64,000 bases of DNA, from positions 1-64,000 of the forward strand of contig NZ_BCWI01000004.1 in NCBI RefSeq assembly GCF_001592125.1. The letters are read 5' to 3'. The translations under genes were made by a program, and so were the position numbers. The notes under the pieces were generated by a model. The model saw nothing but the letters and a program-made list of their open reading frames with translations. It did not search any database and was not told the DNA's origin. The DNA is from Microbacterium hominis NBRC 15708 (GTDB taxonomy: Bacteria; Actinomycetota; Actinomycetes; Actinomycetales; Microbacteriaceae). Positions 9,310 to 17,761 of this stretch are shown here, piece after piece (the stretch's first letter is position 1; each line of letters begins with the position of its first letter).

Positions 9310-9984
9310 TCAGCTGAGAGCCCCGCGGAAGACCGCGGAGGTGTGGACGGCGTCGAAGTCGACGACGATCGTGAGCGGCGTGGAGTGATCGGCCGGTGCC
9401 GCGACGGCGTACACGGCGGTCGTGATCGCTGCGGGCCCGACCGTGCCGGCGAAGTCGCGTGCGCCGGACTCCGTCGTGTACACGGGAACGAGACGGGCTC
9501 CGGAGGGGTCGAGCACCGTGACCACGGTGGACGACACGTCGATCTCGCCGTCCGACCCGTTGGTCAGCTCGAGCGAGATGCGCGCGAACTCGCGGCCCGT
9601 CGCGGCGCCCGGTCCCTGTGCGGTCTCGGACCCGTACGTCACGGACGAGATCCTCAGCACGACGCCGTCGCCGTAGGTCACCTGTTCGGCCGGCGAGGCG
9701 ACCGCCGCGCTGATCGCGGGAGCGGCGGGGGCGCCGTCGCGGCCGGCTTTCGGGACGGGCGCATCCGCGGCTGCCGTCGGCGGCTCGGGGGCGGGCGATG
9801 CGGTCGCGGCCGTTCCGGGCGTCGTCGTGGGCGTCGCCGCGGCCGGCGTCGCCGCGGGCGGGGATGCCGCATCGCCGCGGGACGAGGCCGCGCAGCCCGT
9901 CGCCCCGGCGGCGACGATCAGCGCCAGCAGCGTCGCGCCGATGCCGCGGGACAGCGCCCCGGACGCAGATCTCTCGGTGGTCAT
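9310..9984 (-). CDS. Lipoprotein with DUF4352-like domain
   Basis: 224 residues. The N-terminus has a hydrophobic stretch ending in a lipobox-like AGATGC (Cys near residue 31), so it is predicted to be lipid-anchored outside the membrane. An Ala/Pro/Thr-rich linker follows, then a beta-rich domain of ~120 residues (RISLELTNGSDGEIDVSS, SGARLVPVY) resembling DUF4352, an Ig-like fold of Gram-positive surface lipoproteins with no known activity. Its ATG overlaps the stop of the upstream glycosyltransferase (shared ATGA), so the two are translationally coupled. Function is unknown; the position suggests a role in polysaccharide export or anchoring. Confidence 0.75.
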   Translation of the reverse strand: MTTERSASGALSRGIGATLLALIVAAGATGCAASSRGDAASPPAATPAAATPTTTPGTAATASPAPEPPTAAADAPVPKAGRDGAPAAPAISAAVASPAEQVTYGDGVVLRISSVTYGSETAQGPGAATGREFARISLELTNGSDGEIDVSSTVVTVLDPSGARLVPVYTTESGARDFAGTVGPAAITTAVYAVAAPADHSTPLTIVVDFDAVHTSAVFRGALS

Positions 9985-11222
9985 GGTGTCAGCTCCTCCG
10001 TGAGTCGCGGGCTTCGTGATCCTGCCTGCGGGGAGGGCGCGGGCGCCGGCGCAGCGGCCGATCCCGTCTCCTCGCGGAGGCGTTCGAGAAGCGCCGCGGA
10101 CAGCGCGCGGTGGTACCGATCGGGGGAGTGGCGCAGCCGGACGCGCTCGGCATCCCCCCAGGCGCCCTCCCGCAGCGCATCCCATTCGTCGTGCACGCGC
10201 CGCAGTCCCGCCGCGAGGGCGTCGACGTCGTCCGTGGCCACCAGGAGCGCCGAGGCGAGGTCCGCGGACGCCTCCCGCAGGCCGGTGTGGTCGGCCGCCA
10301 CGACGGGGCGGGCACACAGCGCGGCCTCGATGAGCACGTTGCCGAACGACTCCGCGCCGCGCGAGGGGACGACGGCGACATCGGCGGCGGAGAGGCGGTC
10401 CCACACCGAGCGCTGGAAGCCGGCGAATCGCACCCGCTCGCCGATGGCGAGCTCGGCGACGCGGTCGCGCAGGCTCTGCTCGTACCACTCGTAGCCCGGG
10501 AAGACATCGCCGACGATCTCCAGCTCGGCCGCCAGCCCGAGCCCCTGCAGCCGCGCCACCGCGTCGACGACGAGGTCGACGCCCTTGCGCGGCGAGAGCC
10601 GTCCGACGTAGACGATGCGCAGCGGTGCGTCGAGGCGGATCCGGGCGGGGGTCGGTGCCGACGGTCCGGCGACGCCGTTGGGGACGACGCGCGCGCGATC
10701 GCGGCGCTCCAGCCACGCCGAGCCGGCGACGCGCCGACTGGTTTGAGAGTTGAAGATCACGCCCGACGCCCACCGCAGGGGGCGGGTGAGGATCGCCCGC
10801 GCGGCTGCGGGAAGCGTCGACTCGGCTTCGTGCACGTGGACGACGCTCGGCACGCCCGCGCGGCGGGCGGCGAGGATCCAGAACGGGATGGTCACGGTGT
10901 TCACCAGCACCACATCGGCGCCGACGTCGGCGATGAGGCGCCGCATCCTCGGCCCGTGCGCCACGACGTCGCGAAGCAGTCGCACGAGACCGCGCGGACG
11001 CAGGGCGCTCTTGCGGATGACGGGCGCATCGAGGAAGCGGACGTCGGCCCCGGCGGCGCGCAGGAGCGGGATGAGCGGGCCGTCGTCCGAGCTCGTCACG
11101 ACCACGCGCCACCCGAGCTCGACGAGGCCGCGGACCCCTTCGAGCATCATCCGGTCCGACCCGTACAGATCGGCGGACGGGTTGGCGACGAGGACGGTGC
11201 GAGCGCGATCGGCGGCGGACAT
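9981..11222 (-). CDS. Glycosyltransferase family 4 (GT-B fold)
   Basis: 413 residues. The N-terminal half is a Rossmann-like acceptor domain (VLVANPSADLYGSDRMM, typical of GT4 enzymes); the C-terminal half carries the nucleotide-sugar site with YVGRLSPRKGVD and the conserved ESFGNVLIEAA motif (E-x7-E). The fold transfers a sugar from a nucleotide donor to a lipid-linked glycan at the inner face of the membrane. It starts one base after the stop of the preceding gene and its own stop overlaps the lipoprotein start. It is presumably one of the chain-extending transferases after the priming enzyme at 14392-15918. Donor and acceptor cannot be assigned. The C-terminal ~30 residues are Pro/Ser-rich. 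Confidence 0.88.
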   Translation of the reverse strand: MSAADRARTVLVANPSADLYGSDRMMLEGVRGLVELGWRVVVTSSDDGPLIPLLRAAGADVRFLDAPVIRKSALRPRGLVRLLRDVVAHGPRMRRLIADVGADVVLVNTVTIPFWILAARRAGVPSVVHVHEAESTLPAAARAILTRPLRWASGVIFNSQTSRRVAGSAWLERRDRARVVPNGVAGPSAPTPARIRLDAPLRIVYVGRLSPRKGVDLVVDAVARLQGLGLAAELEIVGDVFPGYEWYEQSLRDRVAELAIGERVRFAGFQRSVWDRLSAADVAVVPSRGAESFGNVLIEAALCARPVVAADHTGLREASADLASALLVATDDVDALAAGLRRVHDEWDALREGAWGDAERVRLRHSPDRYHRALSAALLERLREETGSAAAPAPAPSPQAGSRSPRLTEELTP

Positions 11223-11223
11223 G

Positions 11224-12123
11224 TCAGTGCTCGGGCCAGTACTCGTCGACGAGGCTCACCGTCGACGCGATGTTCGCGCGGCTGGAGGCGCCGAACACGA
11301 TCGCCTCGAGGTTGGGCAGCGCGGTCACCCACTCGATGGCTTCGCGCGGAGAGATCGCCCCGCTCGCGAAGACCGACATCGCCACGGCGCGGAACGGCCG
11401 TCGCTCCATCGCGTCGAGATAGCTCTCCACCCCGCCCGACATGCGGAAGCCGAGCTTGTTGATGTTGGAGCAGACGATCGGGTTCTCCACCCCGGCGCGG
11501 TCGAGGTCGTCGAGCACCCGCGGCAGGTTCATCGTGATGAAGCCTGGCTCGGCGCCGTAGCGCGTGCGGACGTGGTCGGCGAAGATCCGGAACGCGTCCG
11601 TGAAGCCCAGCCCCGACAACAGGTCGACGATCACGTTCTGCAGCCAGATCACCGGGGTGGACAGTCCCGCGAACATCTTCAGCTCGGCGTCGATGAGCAG
11701 CGTCGCGACGCCCTCGATGTCCTTGCGGGCGAACGACGACGCGCCGCGGGCGATGCTGTCGAGCAGACCCTCCTCCGGCAGGAACCGCCGCACGGCCCCG
11801 AGGAAGCCGTCGTCGGTGATCGCGTTCGCGTACTTGTGCGCGTACGGCATGCACGGGAAGAAGCTCATGCCCTCGTAGCGGTCGGGGTGGGTCCGCACGC
11901 GCTCGGCGATCTCCCCGATGCGGTCGTGGGTGGTGCACATGAACGTGTGGACGCCCTCGTCGTACGCGGCATCCAGCACCGACATGATCGCGTCGGTGTC
12001 CTGGAAGCGCATCTGCTGGGCGCGCGCCTTCTCCTCCGACATGTGGTTCACCCCGAAGAACTGGTTGTCGCCGAACAGCAGGCGATCCATGGTCCGGGTG
12101 GACGACGGTGTGATCAGAGTCAT
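11224..12123 (-). CDS. Conserved protein of unknown function in exopolysaccharide operon
   Basis: 299 residues; I do not recognise a named family with confidence. The ATG overlaps the upstream stop (ATGA). The N-terminus reads RLLFGDNQFFGVNHMSEEKA, followed by alternating strands and helices (VLDAAYDEGVHTFMCTTHDRIG, ITMNLPRVLDDL, PIVCSNINKLGFRM, AVAMSVFASGAISP). This looks like a TIM-barrel arrangement, perhaps aldo/keto-reductase-like, but no classical cofactor motif is visible. There is no signal peptide or membrane segment, so it should be cytoplasmic. Lying between a Gfo/Idh oxidoreductase and a glycosyltransferase, it is most likely a sugar-modifying enzyme of the pathway; this is inference from position. 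Confidence 0.7.
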   Translation of the reverse strand: MTLITPSSTRTMDRLLFGDNQFFGVNHMSEEKARAQQMRFQDTDAIMSVLDAAYDEGVHTFMCTTHDRIGEIAERVRTHPDRYEGMSFFPCMPYAHKYANAITDDGFLGAVRRFLPEEGLLDSIARGASSFARKDIEGVATLLIDAELKMFAGLSTPVIWLQNVIVDLLSGLGFTDAFRIFADHVRTRYGAEPGFITMNLPRVLDDLDRAGVENPIVCSNINKLGFRMSGGVESYLDAMERRPFRAVAMSVFASGAISPREAIEWVTALPNLEAIVFGASSRANIASTVSLVDEYWPEH

Positions 12124-13244
12124 CGTGCTCCTCCTCGCAGCGCACGCAGCGCCGTTCCGAACGGGTTGCCGCGTCGAGCGGGCAGGGGTGTGATGGTGGC
12201 GACGTGTCCGGGGGTCGTCAGCCTCGCGTCGACGCGGGTCGCGTCTTCGCTGATCATGGCGATGACGCGATCGGTGGCGGCGGCCGAGCCGAAGTCGTTC
12301 TGACCGTGCACGGCGTGCGCACGCACGCGCCACACGAAGGCGTCGAGCTGTGCGCTGTACTCCTCGCCGCGCAGGTAGAACCAGGGCGCGGCGGTGAGGT
12401 CGGTCGTGTAGCGGACGTTCCAGCCGGCGCGATAGCCCTCGGGGATCTCGGCCGTGTCGCGCAGGTAGACCTGGATCTCCTGCCGGTCGGCGTAGATGCG
12501 CCCGTGCTCGCCCCAGAGGGTCACCTTCGTCGTCATCTTGCGCTGCGACTCGTCGGACCAGTTCGCGATGATCTGCGCCGTCCCCTGCGGGTAGTGGAGG
12601 GTCGCGGCGACGGCGTCGTCGATCTGGGCGGAGAAGATGCTGGTGAGCTGGCTTCCGCTGACGGACTCCGGCTCGCCGAGATACCAGGTCAGCAGGTTCA
12701 GCGGGTGGGCGGCGTAGTCGTACAGGCATCCTCCGCCCGTGGCCCGTTGACTGCGCCACGTGTGACCCGAGGGTTTGAGCACCACCGGCCCGTACGCCTC
12801 CGCGAGCGCGGTCTCCACCGTGCCGATCGCACCGAGCTCCAGCAGTCGCTGCACCTCGCGGAACGCCCCGACGAAGCGGTTGTGGTACCCGACCTGGGTC
12901 ACGATCCCGCGCGCCTCGGCGAGCGCGGTCAGCTCCGCGCCCTCGTCGGGGTCGATCACGAGCGGCTTCTCGCAGAACACATGGATGCCGCGGCGGATCG
13001 CCTCGCGGATCATCCCCGCGTGCAGGTGGGTGGGAGTGGCCACGATGATCGCGTCGGGCTGCGCCGTGTCGAGCATCTTGCCGAGATCCTTGAAGGTCGC
13101 CACCCCCGTGTACTTGGCGAGGACGTCGAGGAGGTACCCCGTCGCGTCGCACACGCCGACGAGGTTCACCTCCGGGTGCGCCTTGATCATGGACAGGTGA
13201 GACAGCCCCATTTTGCCGAGGCCCACGACAGCGACATCGATCAC
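12120..13244 (-). CDS. Gfo/Idh/MocA family oxidoreductase
   Basis: 374 residues from a GTG start at 13244, chosen because GGAGG lies 7 bases upstream, the start overlaps the previous stop (GTGA) and the protein begins directly with the dinucleotide-binding strand (VAVVGLGKMGLSH). The EKP motif (HVFCEKPLV) and GYHNRF are typical of the family, which oxidises or reduces sugar rings, often UDP- or free sugars, with NAD(P). The C-terminal half forms the usual beta-sheet domain (GGGCLYDYAAHPLNLLTWYLGEP). In polysaccharide operons such enzymes make modified precursors. The exact substrate is unknown. Confidence 0.88.
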   Translation of the reverse strand: MIDVAVVGLGKMGLSHLSMIKAHPEVNLVGVCDATGYLLDVLAKYTGVATFKDLGKMLDTAQPDAIIVATPTHLHAGMIREAIRRGIHVFCEKPLVIDPDEGAELTALAEARGIVTQVGYHNRFVGAFREVQRLLELGAIGTVETALAEAYGPVVLKPSGHTWRSQRATGGGCLYDYAAHPLNLLTWYLGEPESVSGSQLTSIFSAQIDDAVAATLHYPQGTAQIIANWSDESQRKMTTKVTLWGEHGRIYADRQEIQVYLRDTAEIPEGYRAGWNVRYTTDLTAAPWFYLRGEEYSAQLDAFVWRVRAHAVHGQNDFGSAAATDRVIAMISEDATRVDARLTTPGHVATITPLPARRGNPFGTALRALRGGAR

Positions 13245-14392
13245 ACCAGCACCTCCGTTCGTCGAGTGACATGGCCGTGGCGCGCGAGCGCCGTGAGCAG
13301 CGACTGCTCGTACTGGGCACCGATGTGGTCCCAGGTGAACTCCTCGCGGTGGCGCGCGCGGCTCGCCTCGCCCATGCGACGTCGGCGTCGCGGGTCGGCG
13401 AGCAGGTCGTCGAGCAGGTCGCCGAGATCGTCCGCGCCTCGGAAATAGGCGTTCCCGGGGCCGGCGACCCACGTGTTGTACCTGTTGTCGTGGGCCACGA
13501 CGGCGTTGCCGGCGCCCATCGCCTCGACCAGGGACGGGTTCGTGCCCCCGACGGTGTGCCCGTGCAGGTAGAGCGCGCTGTGGAAGCGCAGCGCCTGCAG
13601 GCGCCCGCTGTCGAAGATCGCCCCGGGGAAGCGCACCTCGTCGGATGCCGCCGCGCGGACGGCGACGTGATACGGATCGGTGTCGGTGTACGGGCCCACC
13701 ACGACCAGCGGCATCCCGCGGCGTCGCGCCGACCACGCGGTGACGATCTCGAGGACGGAGTTCTCGGGGATGGGACGGCAGACCACGATGCCGTAGGCGT
13801 CGGGCTCGAGGTGCAGGTCGCGCACCGGCGCGACCGGTGCCGACGTCACCGAAGGGGCGCCGTAGGTGATGGTCTCCACCCGACGGCGGCCGAAGTGGCG
13901 TCCGAGATAGGCCGAGATGACGGGGTGGTCGCCGATCAGGACGTCGCCCACGAGACCCGCGAGGCGTTCGTTGGCCAGCAGGATGCCCTGCTTCGCGAGG
14001 CCCCACCGGCGGCGGGTCCACTCCATGCCGTCCATGTTGATCACGTTCGGGATGCCGCGAAGGCGCGGCATGACGTCGAGGACGCCCGTGTTGTAGCCGA
14101 ACGTCAGCCAGACGTCGCCGTCGCGGTGGTGCTGCGTCGCGTGGCGGATGGACACGAGGTCGAAGTGCGAGGTGCCCTTCCAGCCGTCGCGCGGCTCGGG
14201 GATGAGGACGCGTTCGATGCCGTTCCAGCGGTCGGAGGCGATCTCGCCCTCGCCGTCGACCTGGCAGTAGACGACGACGTCCCACCCGTGGTCGCGCAGG
14301 TACAGCCCCACGTGCTCGGCGGCGGTCTCGAACCCGCCGTAGGCGGCCGGAACCCCGTGGGTGCCGAGGATGCGGACGGTGCGGCGCGTCAT
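13241..14392 (-). CDS. DUF1972-type glycosyltransferase (rhamnosyltransferase-like)
   Basis: 383 residues. The N-terminus ILGTHGVPAAYGGFETAAEHV is the hallmark of the DUF1972 domain found at the front of capsule/exopolysaccharide transferases related to beta-1,4-rhamnosyltransferases. The C-terminal GT-B half has VEAMGAGNAVVAHDN and a helical tail. The ATG at 14392 overlaps the previous stop by one base (TGATG), and the stop overlaps the next GTG. It is probably the second transferase, acting on the sugar-diphosphate lipid made by the upstream gene. Rhamnose specificity is inferred from the family only. An upstream in-frame extension to 14437 would lie inside the preceding gene and is not needed. 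Confidence 0.85.
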   Translation of the reverse strand: MTRRTVRILGTHGVPAAYGGFETAAEHVGLYLRDHGWDVVVYCQVDGEGEIASDRWNGIERVLIPEPRDGWKGTSHFDLVSIRHATQHHRDGDVWLTFGYNTGVLDVMPRLRGIPNVINMDGMEWTRRRWGLAKQGILLANERLAGLVGDVLIGDHPVISAYLGRHFGRRRVETITYGAPSVTSAPVAPVRDLHLEPDAYGIVVCRPIPENSVLEIVTAWSARRRGMPLVVVGPYTDTDPYHVAVRAAASDEVRFPGAIFDSGRLQALRFHSALYLHGHTVGGTNPSLVEAMGAGNAVVAHDNRYNTWVAGPGNAYFRGADDLGDLLDDLLADPRRRRRMGEASRARHREEFTWDHIGAQYEQSLLTALARHGHVTRRTEVLV

Positions 14393-15918
14393 CAGTAGGC
14401 CCCGTCCGGGCGGAGCATGACGCGCACCGTCCGCCACATGAGCACCAGGTCGGTCATGACGGTCCAGTTCTCGACGTAGCGCAGGTCGAGGCGCACGCTC
14501 TCCTCCCAGCTCAGGTCGCTGCGTCCGCCCACCTGCCAGGGGCCGGTGATACCCGGCTTGATGTAGAGCCGGCGGAGGACGTCGTCGTCGTACGTCGCGA
14601 CTTCGCTCGGGAGGGGAGGGCGCGGACCCACGACGCTCATGTCGCCGACCAGCACGTTCCAGAACTGGGGAACCTCGTCGAGCGAGTACTTCCGCAGGAT
14701 CCGGCCCACGCGGGTGACACGAGGGTCGTCGTGCATCTTGAACAGCGGGCCCGCGCCCTCGTTCGCCGCGAGCAGCGCGGCGCGCCGCTCCTCGGCATCC
14801 ACGGTCATCGAGCGGAATTTGATCATCCGGAACTCGTGACCGTCCCGTCCGACCCGTGCCTGGGGAAAGAGCAGCGGACCGGGCGAGTCGAGCCGGATCG
14901 CGAGGGCGATGACCGCCGCGACCGGTGCGAAGAGCAGAAGGGCCGTGGCGGACACGACGATGTCGAGCGCGCGCTTGGCGAGATAGGCGCGACCGGCGAA
15001 CGAGGCGATCTCGACGTGGATGAGCGGCAGGCCCTCGATCGGGCGCAGCGACATGCGGGGTCCGGCGACGTCGGACAGGCGGCTCGAGATGACGAGCTCG
15101 GCCGCCGTGTTCTCCAACTGCCAGGCGAGGTGCTTGATGTCGTCGGGATCGCGATCACCGCCGCTGGCGACGATGATCGTGTCGGCGTCGAGGGCGGCGG
15201 CCGCCTCCGCGACGGTGTGCGTGCGCAGGACCGGGTAGGTGGCGTCGTCGACGCGGAGACTGTCGAGCTCGTCGCCGCGCAGCGAGGCCCCGACGACCTG
15301 ATAGCCCAGCCCGGGGTCGGCGATCGTGCGGATGACGTACTCGACGTCGGCGCGGTCGCCGACCACCATGGCGCGCGAGGTGTAGGCCCCGGTCGCGCGG
15401 CGGCGGATCAGCCAGCGGCGCCACAGCCAGCGCTCCACGAGCAGGACGCTGACGCCCAGCGGGAGCGCGACGAACAGTTGAGAGCGGATGCCGTCGACGT
15501 CGAGGGCGACGTCGAGCATCGCCAGCAGCCCGAACGCGAACCCGGTCGCGTGCACCAGCCGGGTGTACTCGACGGCGCCCGAGCCGATCAGCTTCACATC
15601 GCGCGTGGCGAACAGCGACAGCATCAGCAGCCACACGGCCGCGGTCACGAGGGCGATCTGACCGACGAGGCCGGGGTCGCCGGCGGCGAGCGGACCGCCG
15701 GCGACCCCTGTCGACACGACCGTCGCGATCGCGCAGGTGATCACGACCGCGGCGGCGTCGCTCGTGCGCAGGATCCACCGGTAGCGGCGTTCCCACGAGT
15801 GACGCCGCTCCAGCGCCCGTGACGGGCCGGCGGTCGCCGATGCCCGCGAGGTGATCGTCGTGAACGGTGCGGCGAAGCCCGTTCGCGCGATGCTCGCGGC
15901 GTCGTGGATCGCGGTCAT
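14392..15918 (-). CDS. Polyprenyl glycosylphosphotransferase (exopolysaccharide priming enzyme)
   Basis: 508 residues. Four or five hydrophobic segments lie within residues ~50-170, then a Rossmann-like CoA-binding-type region (AMVVGDRADVEYVIRT), a fifth membrane re-entry (~300-330) and the catalytic bacterial sugar-transferase domain with KFRSM, the DEVPQFWNVL region, VGPRPP and KPGITGPWQV. This is the WbaP/CpsE/WcaJ architecture: the enzyme moves a sugar-1-phosphate from a UDP-sugar to undecaprenyl phosphate, the committed step of polysaccharide assembly on the inner membrane. It is the first gene of the minus-strand operon, so it sets the operon's promoter position. Glucose versus galactose specificity is undetermined. 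Confidence 0.92.
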   Translation of the reverse strand: MTAIHDAASIARTGFAAPFTTITSRASATAGPSRALERRHSWERRYRWILRTSDAAAVVITCAIATVVSTGVAGGPLAAGDPGLVGQIALVTAAVWLLMLSLFATRDVKLIGSGAVEYTRLVHATGFAFGLLAMLDVALDVDGIRSQLFVALPLGVSVLLVERWLWRRWLIRRRATGAYTSRAMVVGDRADVEYVIRTIADPGLGYQVVGASLRGDELDSLRVDDATYPVLRTHTVAEAAAALDADTIIVASGGDRDPDDIKHLAWQLENTAAELVISSRLSDVAGPRMSLRPIEGLPLIHVEIASFAGRAYLAKRALDIVVSATALLLFAPVAAVIALAIRLDSPGPLLFPQARVGRDGHEFRMIKFRSMTVDAEERRAALLAANEGAGPLFKMHDDPRVTRVGRILRKYSLDEVPQFWNVLVGDMSVVGPRPPLPSEVATYDDDVLRRLYIKPGITGPWQVGGRSDLSWEESVRLDLRYVENWTVMTDLVLMWRTVRVMLRPDGAY

Positions 15919-16192
15919 CGCGTGACCACCGCCACGACGGAACGCAACAGCAAAGTCGGCATTTTGCCCCCCAGCAAACCGACGGGCGAATCGTGATCCG
16001 CCCCATCCCCAGTAAGACGACGCGAAGACCCCCGTCTCCTGCGGACCAGCCCCCCGGCTGTCACGCGTGCGTCGGGAGCGACTCTACCCCGCCGATCGTG
16101 CGGAGCGCCACCGTCAATCGTCGGACTGTGGACAGATCCCGTTCCCCCGGTGTTCAGACGCGCTCGCCGCCCGCGCCCTCCCGCCCACCTCC
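15919..16192. other. Leader/promoter region of the exopolysaccharide operon
   Basis: No gene is visible. On the minus strand it holds the promoter and 5' leader of the operon. An interrupted hairpin (arms GTCGG 15955-15959 and CCGAC 15979-15983, inner arms TTTGC/GCAAA, G-rich loop) lies 37-65 bases before the start codon. No known riboswitch is recognised. Confidence 0.4.
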
Positions 16193-16292
16193 CGGTCGTC
16201 GAGCGAGGCGCTCCGCGCCGAGTCGAAGCGCCCTACCGCGCCCCTCCGCCCCCGGTCGTCGAGCGAGGCGCGCAGCGCCGAGTCGAAGCGCC
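16193..16292. repeat. Two copies of the dispersed CTCAACGACCGG-family repeat
   Basis: Copies at ~16193-16232 and ~16253-16292 read GGTCGTCGAGCGAGGCG...GAGTCGAAGCG, direct repeats 60 bases apart. The second ends exactly where the carboxylesterase stop codon begins. They are diverged members of the family seen at 28070, 33201, 38090, 48239 and 54668. Confidence 0.75.
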
Positions 16293-17720
16293 CTACCCCA
16301 GGGCGTCGACGACGGCCGCGCGGCGCTGAGGGGTCACGCGAGGCGCGGCATCCCAGACCTTCGTCGTCCGATCGGCGCCGAAAGCCGGCCAGCCGGGATC
16401 ACCCGTCGTGATGAACGCCACCCACGCGCGGTGCATGTCGCGGGCGAGGTCGGCGGGTGCGTCGTCGCCCGCCAGCCTCACGGCCTGGTCGGTCGTCAGG
16501 GTGTCGAAGACGAAGCCGAGTTCCAACGCGTGCGCGGCGCGGAGGTCTCGCACCGGGCTCTCCCAGGCGAACTCGTAGACGTAGGTCGGGGCGGTCCGCG
16601 CCCGTGCGACGCGGGTCGCGGGGCCGCGCAGGAGGCGGTCGGTGAGCAGCTGCCCGAGGACCTCGCCGGCGCTCGCGTCGGGCTTCGCGGCCCGCACGGC
16701 CCGGGCGGCGCGTTCGGGGGTGCGCAGGGCGCGGCGGGCGAGCCACGACTTCACGCCGCCGATGTCGGCGATGGCGTCGGGCGTCAGCCAGAGGCGGTAT
16801 TCGTCGGTGTTGGTGCCGATCAGGAGCGGTATCCCGAGGCTCGGCAGGGCGTCGACCGGCGATGCGGGAAGGGTCTCCGGGTCGAGCGCGAGCGTGAAGC
16901 CGGGTGCGCCTCGCAACGGGGACGAGCCGGCGGCGATCTGCGATCGCGCCCGCAGGAGTTCGGCCGTCGTCCGGGCCGCGAACGCCTCGCGCGTCGCCGG
17001 GATGCCGAGGCGGCGCGCGATCGCATCCGACGCGCGGCGCGCCTTCTGCAGGGGTGCCGCGTCGAGCGGCCCGGACTGGATGATCGCGCCGGCGACCAGG
17101 GCGCGCGATGCCGGGCGCGACAGGAGTGCGGCCACCAGCGCCCCACCGGCGGACTCTCCCATCAGCGTGATGCGGGCGGGGTCGCCGCCGAAGGCGCCGA
17201 TCTCGGCGTGCACCCACTCCAGCGCCCGCGCCACGTCGAGCAGTCCGAGGTTCGTCGGCGCCCCGTCGAGCACGCTGAACCCCTCGACGCCGAGGCGATA
17301 GTTGACCGACACGAACACGACCCCGTCGCGGGCGAAGCCGGTCCCGTCGTAGGTGGGCTCGGCCGCGGCGCCGCGCTCGAGGGCGCCGCCGTGGATCCAG
17401 AGGACGACGGGGGCGGCGGATGTCGCGGCATCCGCCGGGGTCCACACGTTGGCGGTGAGGATGTCGTCGCCCTCGATCACCGGGCAGCTGAGGAGCTCGC
17501 CGATCGCGCCTGCGTAGGGCGCCTGCGGCGCCGTCGCGCCGAACTTCGTCGCGTCGCGCACGCCCGGCCAGGCCGTCGGCGGGGCGGGCGCGCGGAAGCG
17601 GCGTCCGCCCACGGGCGCCGCCGCGTACGGGATGCCGAGGAAGCGGCCGATCCCGTCGGTCCGGCTGCCGCGAACGGTGCCGGTGGATGTCGTGACCTCG
17701 GGGGCGACGGGCTGCTCCAT
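16293..17720 (-). CDS. Carboxylesterase type B (PnbA-like)
   Basis: 475 residues, usual length for the family. Signatures are LGIPYAAAPVGGRRF near the N-terminus, the oxyanion region VVLWIHGGALERG, the nucleophile elbow GESAGGAL (Ser near residue 190) and the downstream catalytic His region HALELGFVF. Members hydrolyse carboxylic esters. There is no signal peptide, so it is cytoplasmic. The ATG at 17720 directs it away from the inulin fructotransferase remnant, 40 bases away. The natural substrate is unknown. Confidence 0.88.
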   Translation of the reverse strand: MEQPVAPEVTTSTGTVRGSRTDGIGRFLGIPYAAAPVGGRRFRAPAPPTAWPGVRDATKFGATAPQAPYAGAIGELLSCPVIEGDDILTANVWTPADAATSAAPVVLWIHGGALERGAAAEPTYDGTGFARDGVVFVSVNYRLGVEGFSVLDGAPTNLGLLDVARALEWVHAEIGAFGGDPARITLMGESAGGALVAALLSRPASRALVAGAIIQSGPLDAAPLQKARRASDAIARRLGIPATREAFAARTTAELLRARSQIAAGSSPLRGAPGFTLALDPETLPASPVDALPSLGIPLLIGTNTDEYRLWLTPDAIADIGGVKSWLARRALRTPERAARAVRAAKPDASAGEVLGQLLTDRLLRGPATRVARARTAPTYVYEFAWESPVRDLRAAHALELGFVFDTLTTDQAVRLAGDDAPADLARDMHRAWVAFITTGDPGWPAFGADRTTKVWDAAPRVTPQRRAAVVDALG

Positions 17721-17761
17721 GGCCTCACCCTATTCGCCCCCGTCGGCGGACCGTCGGCGGG

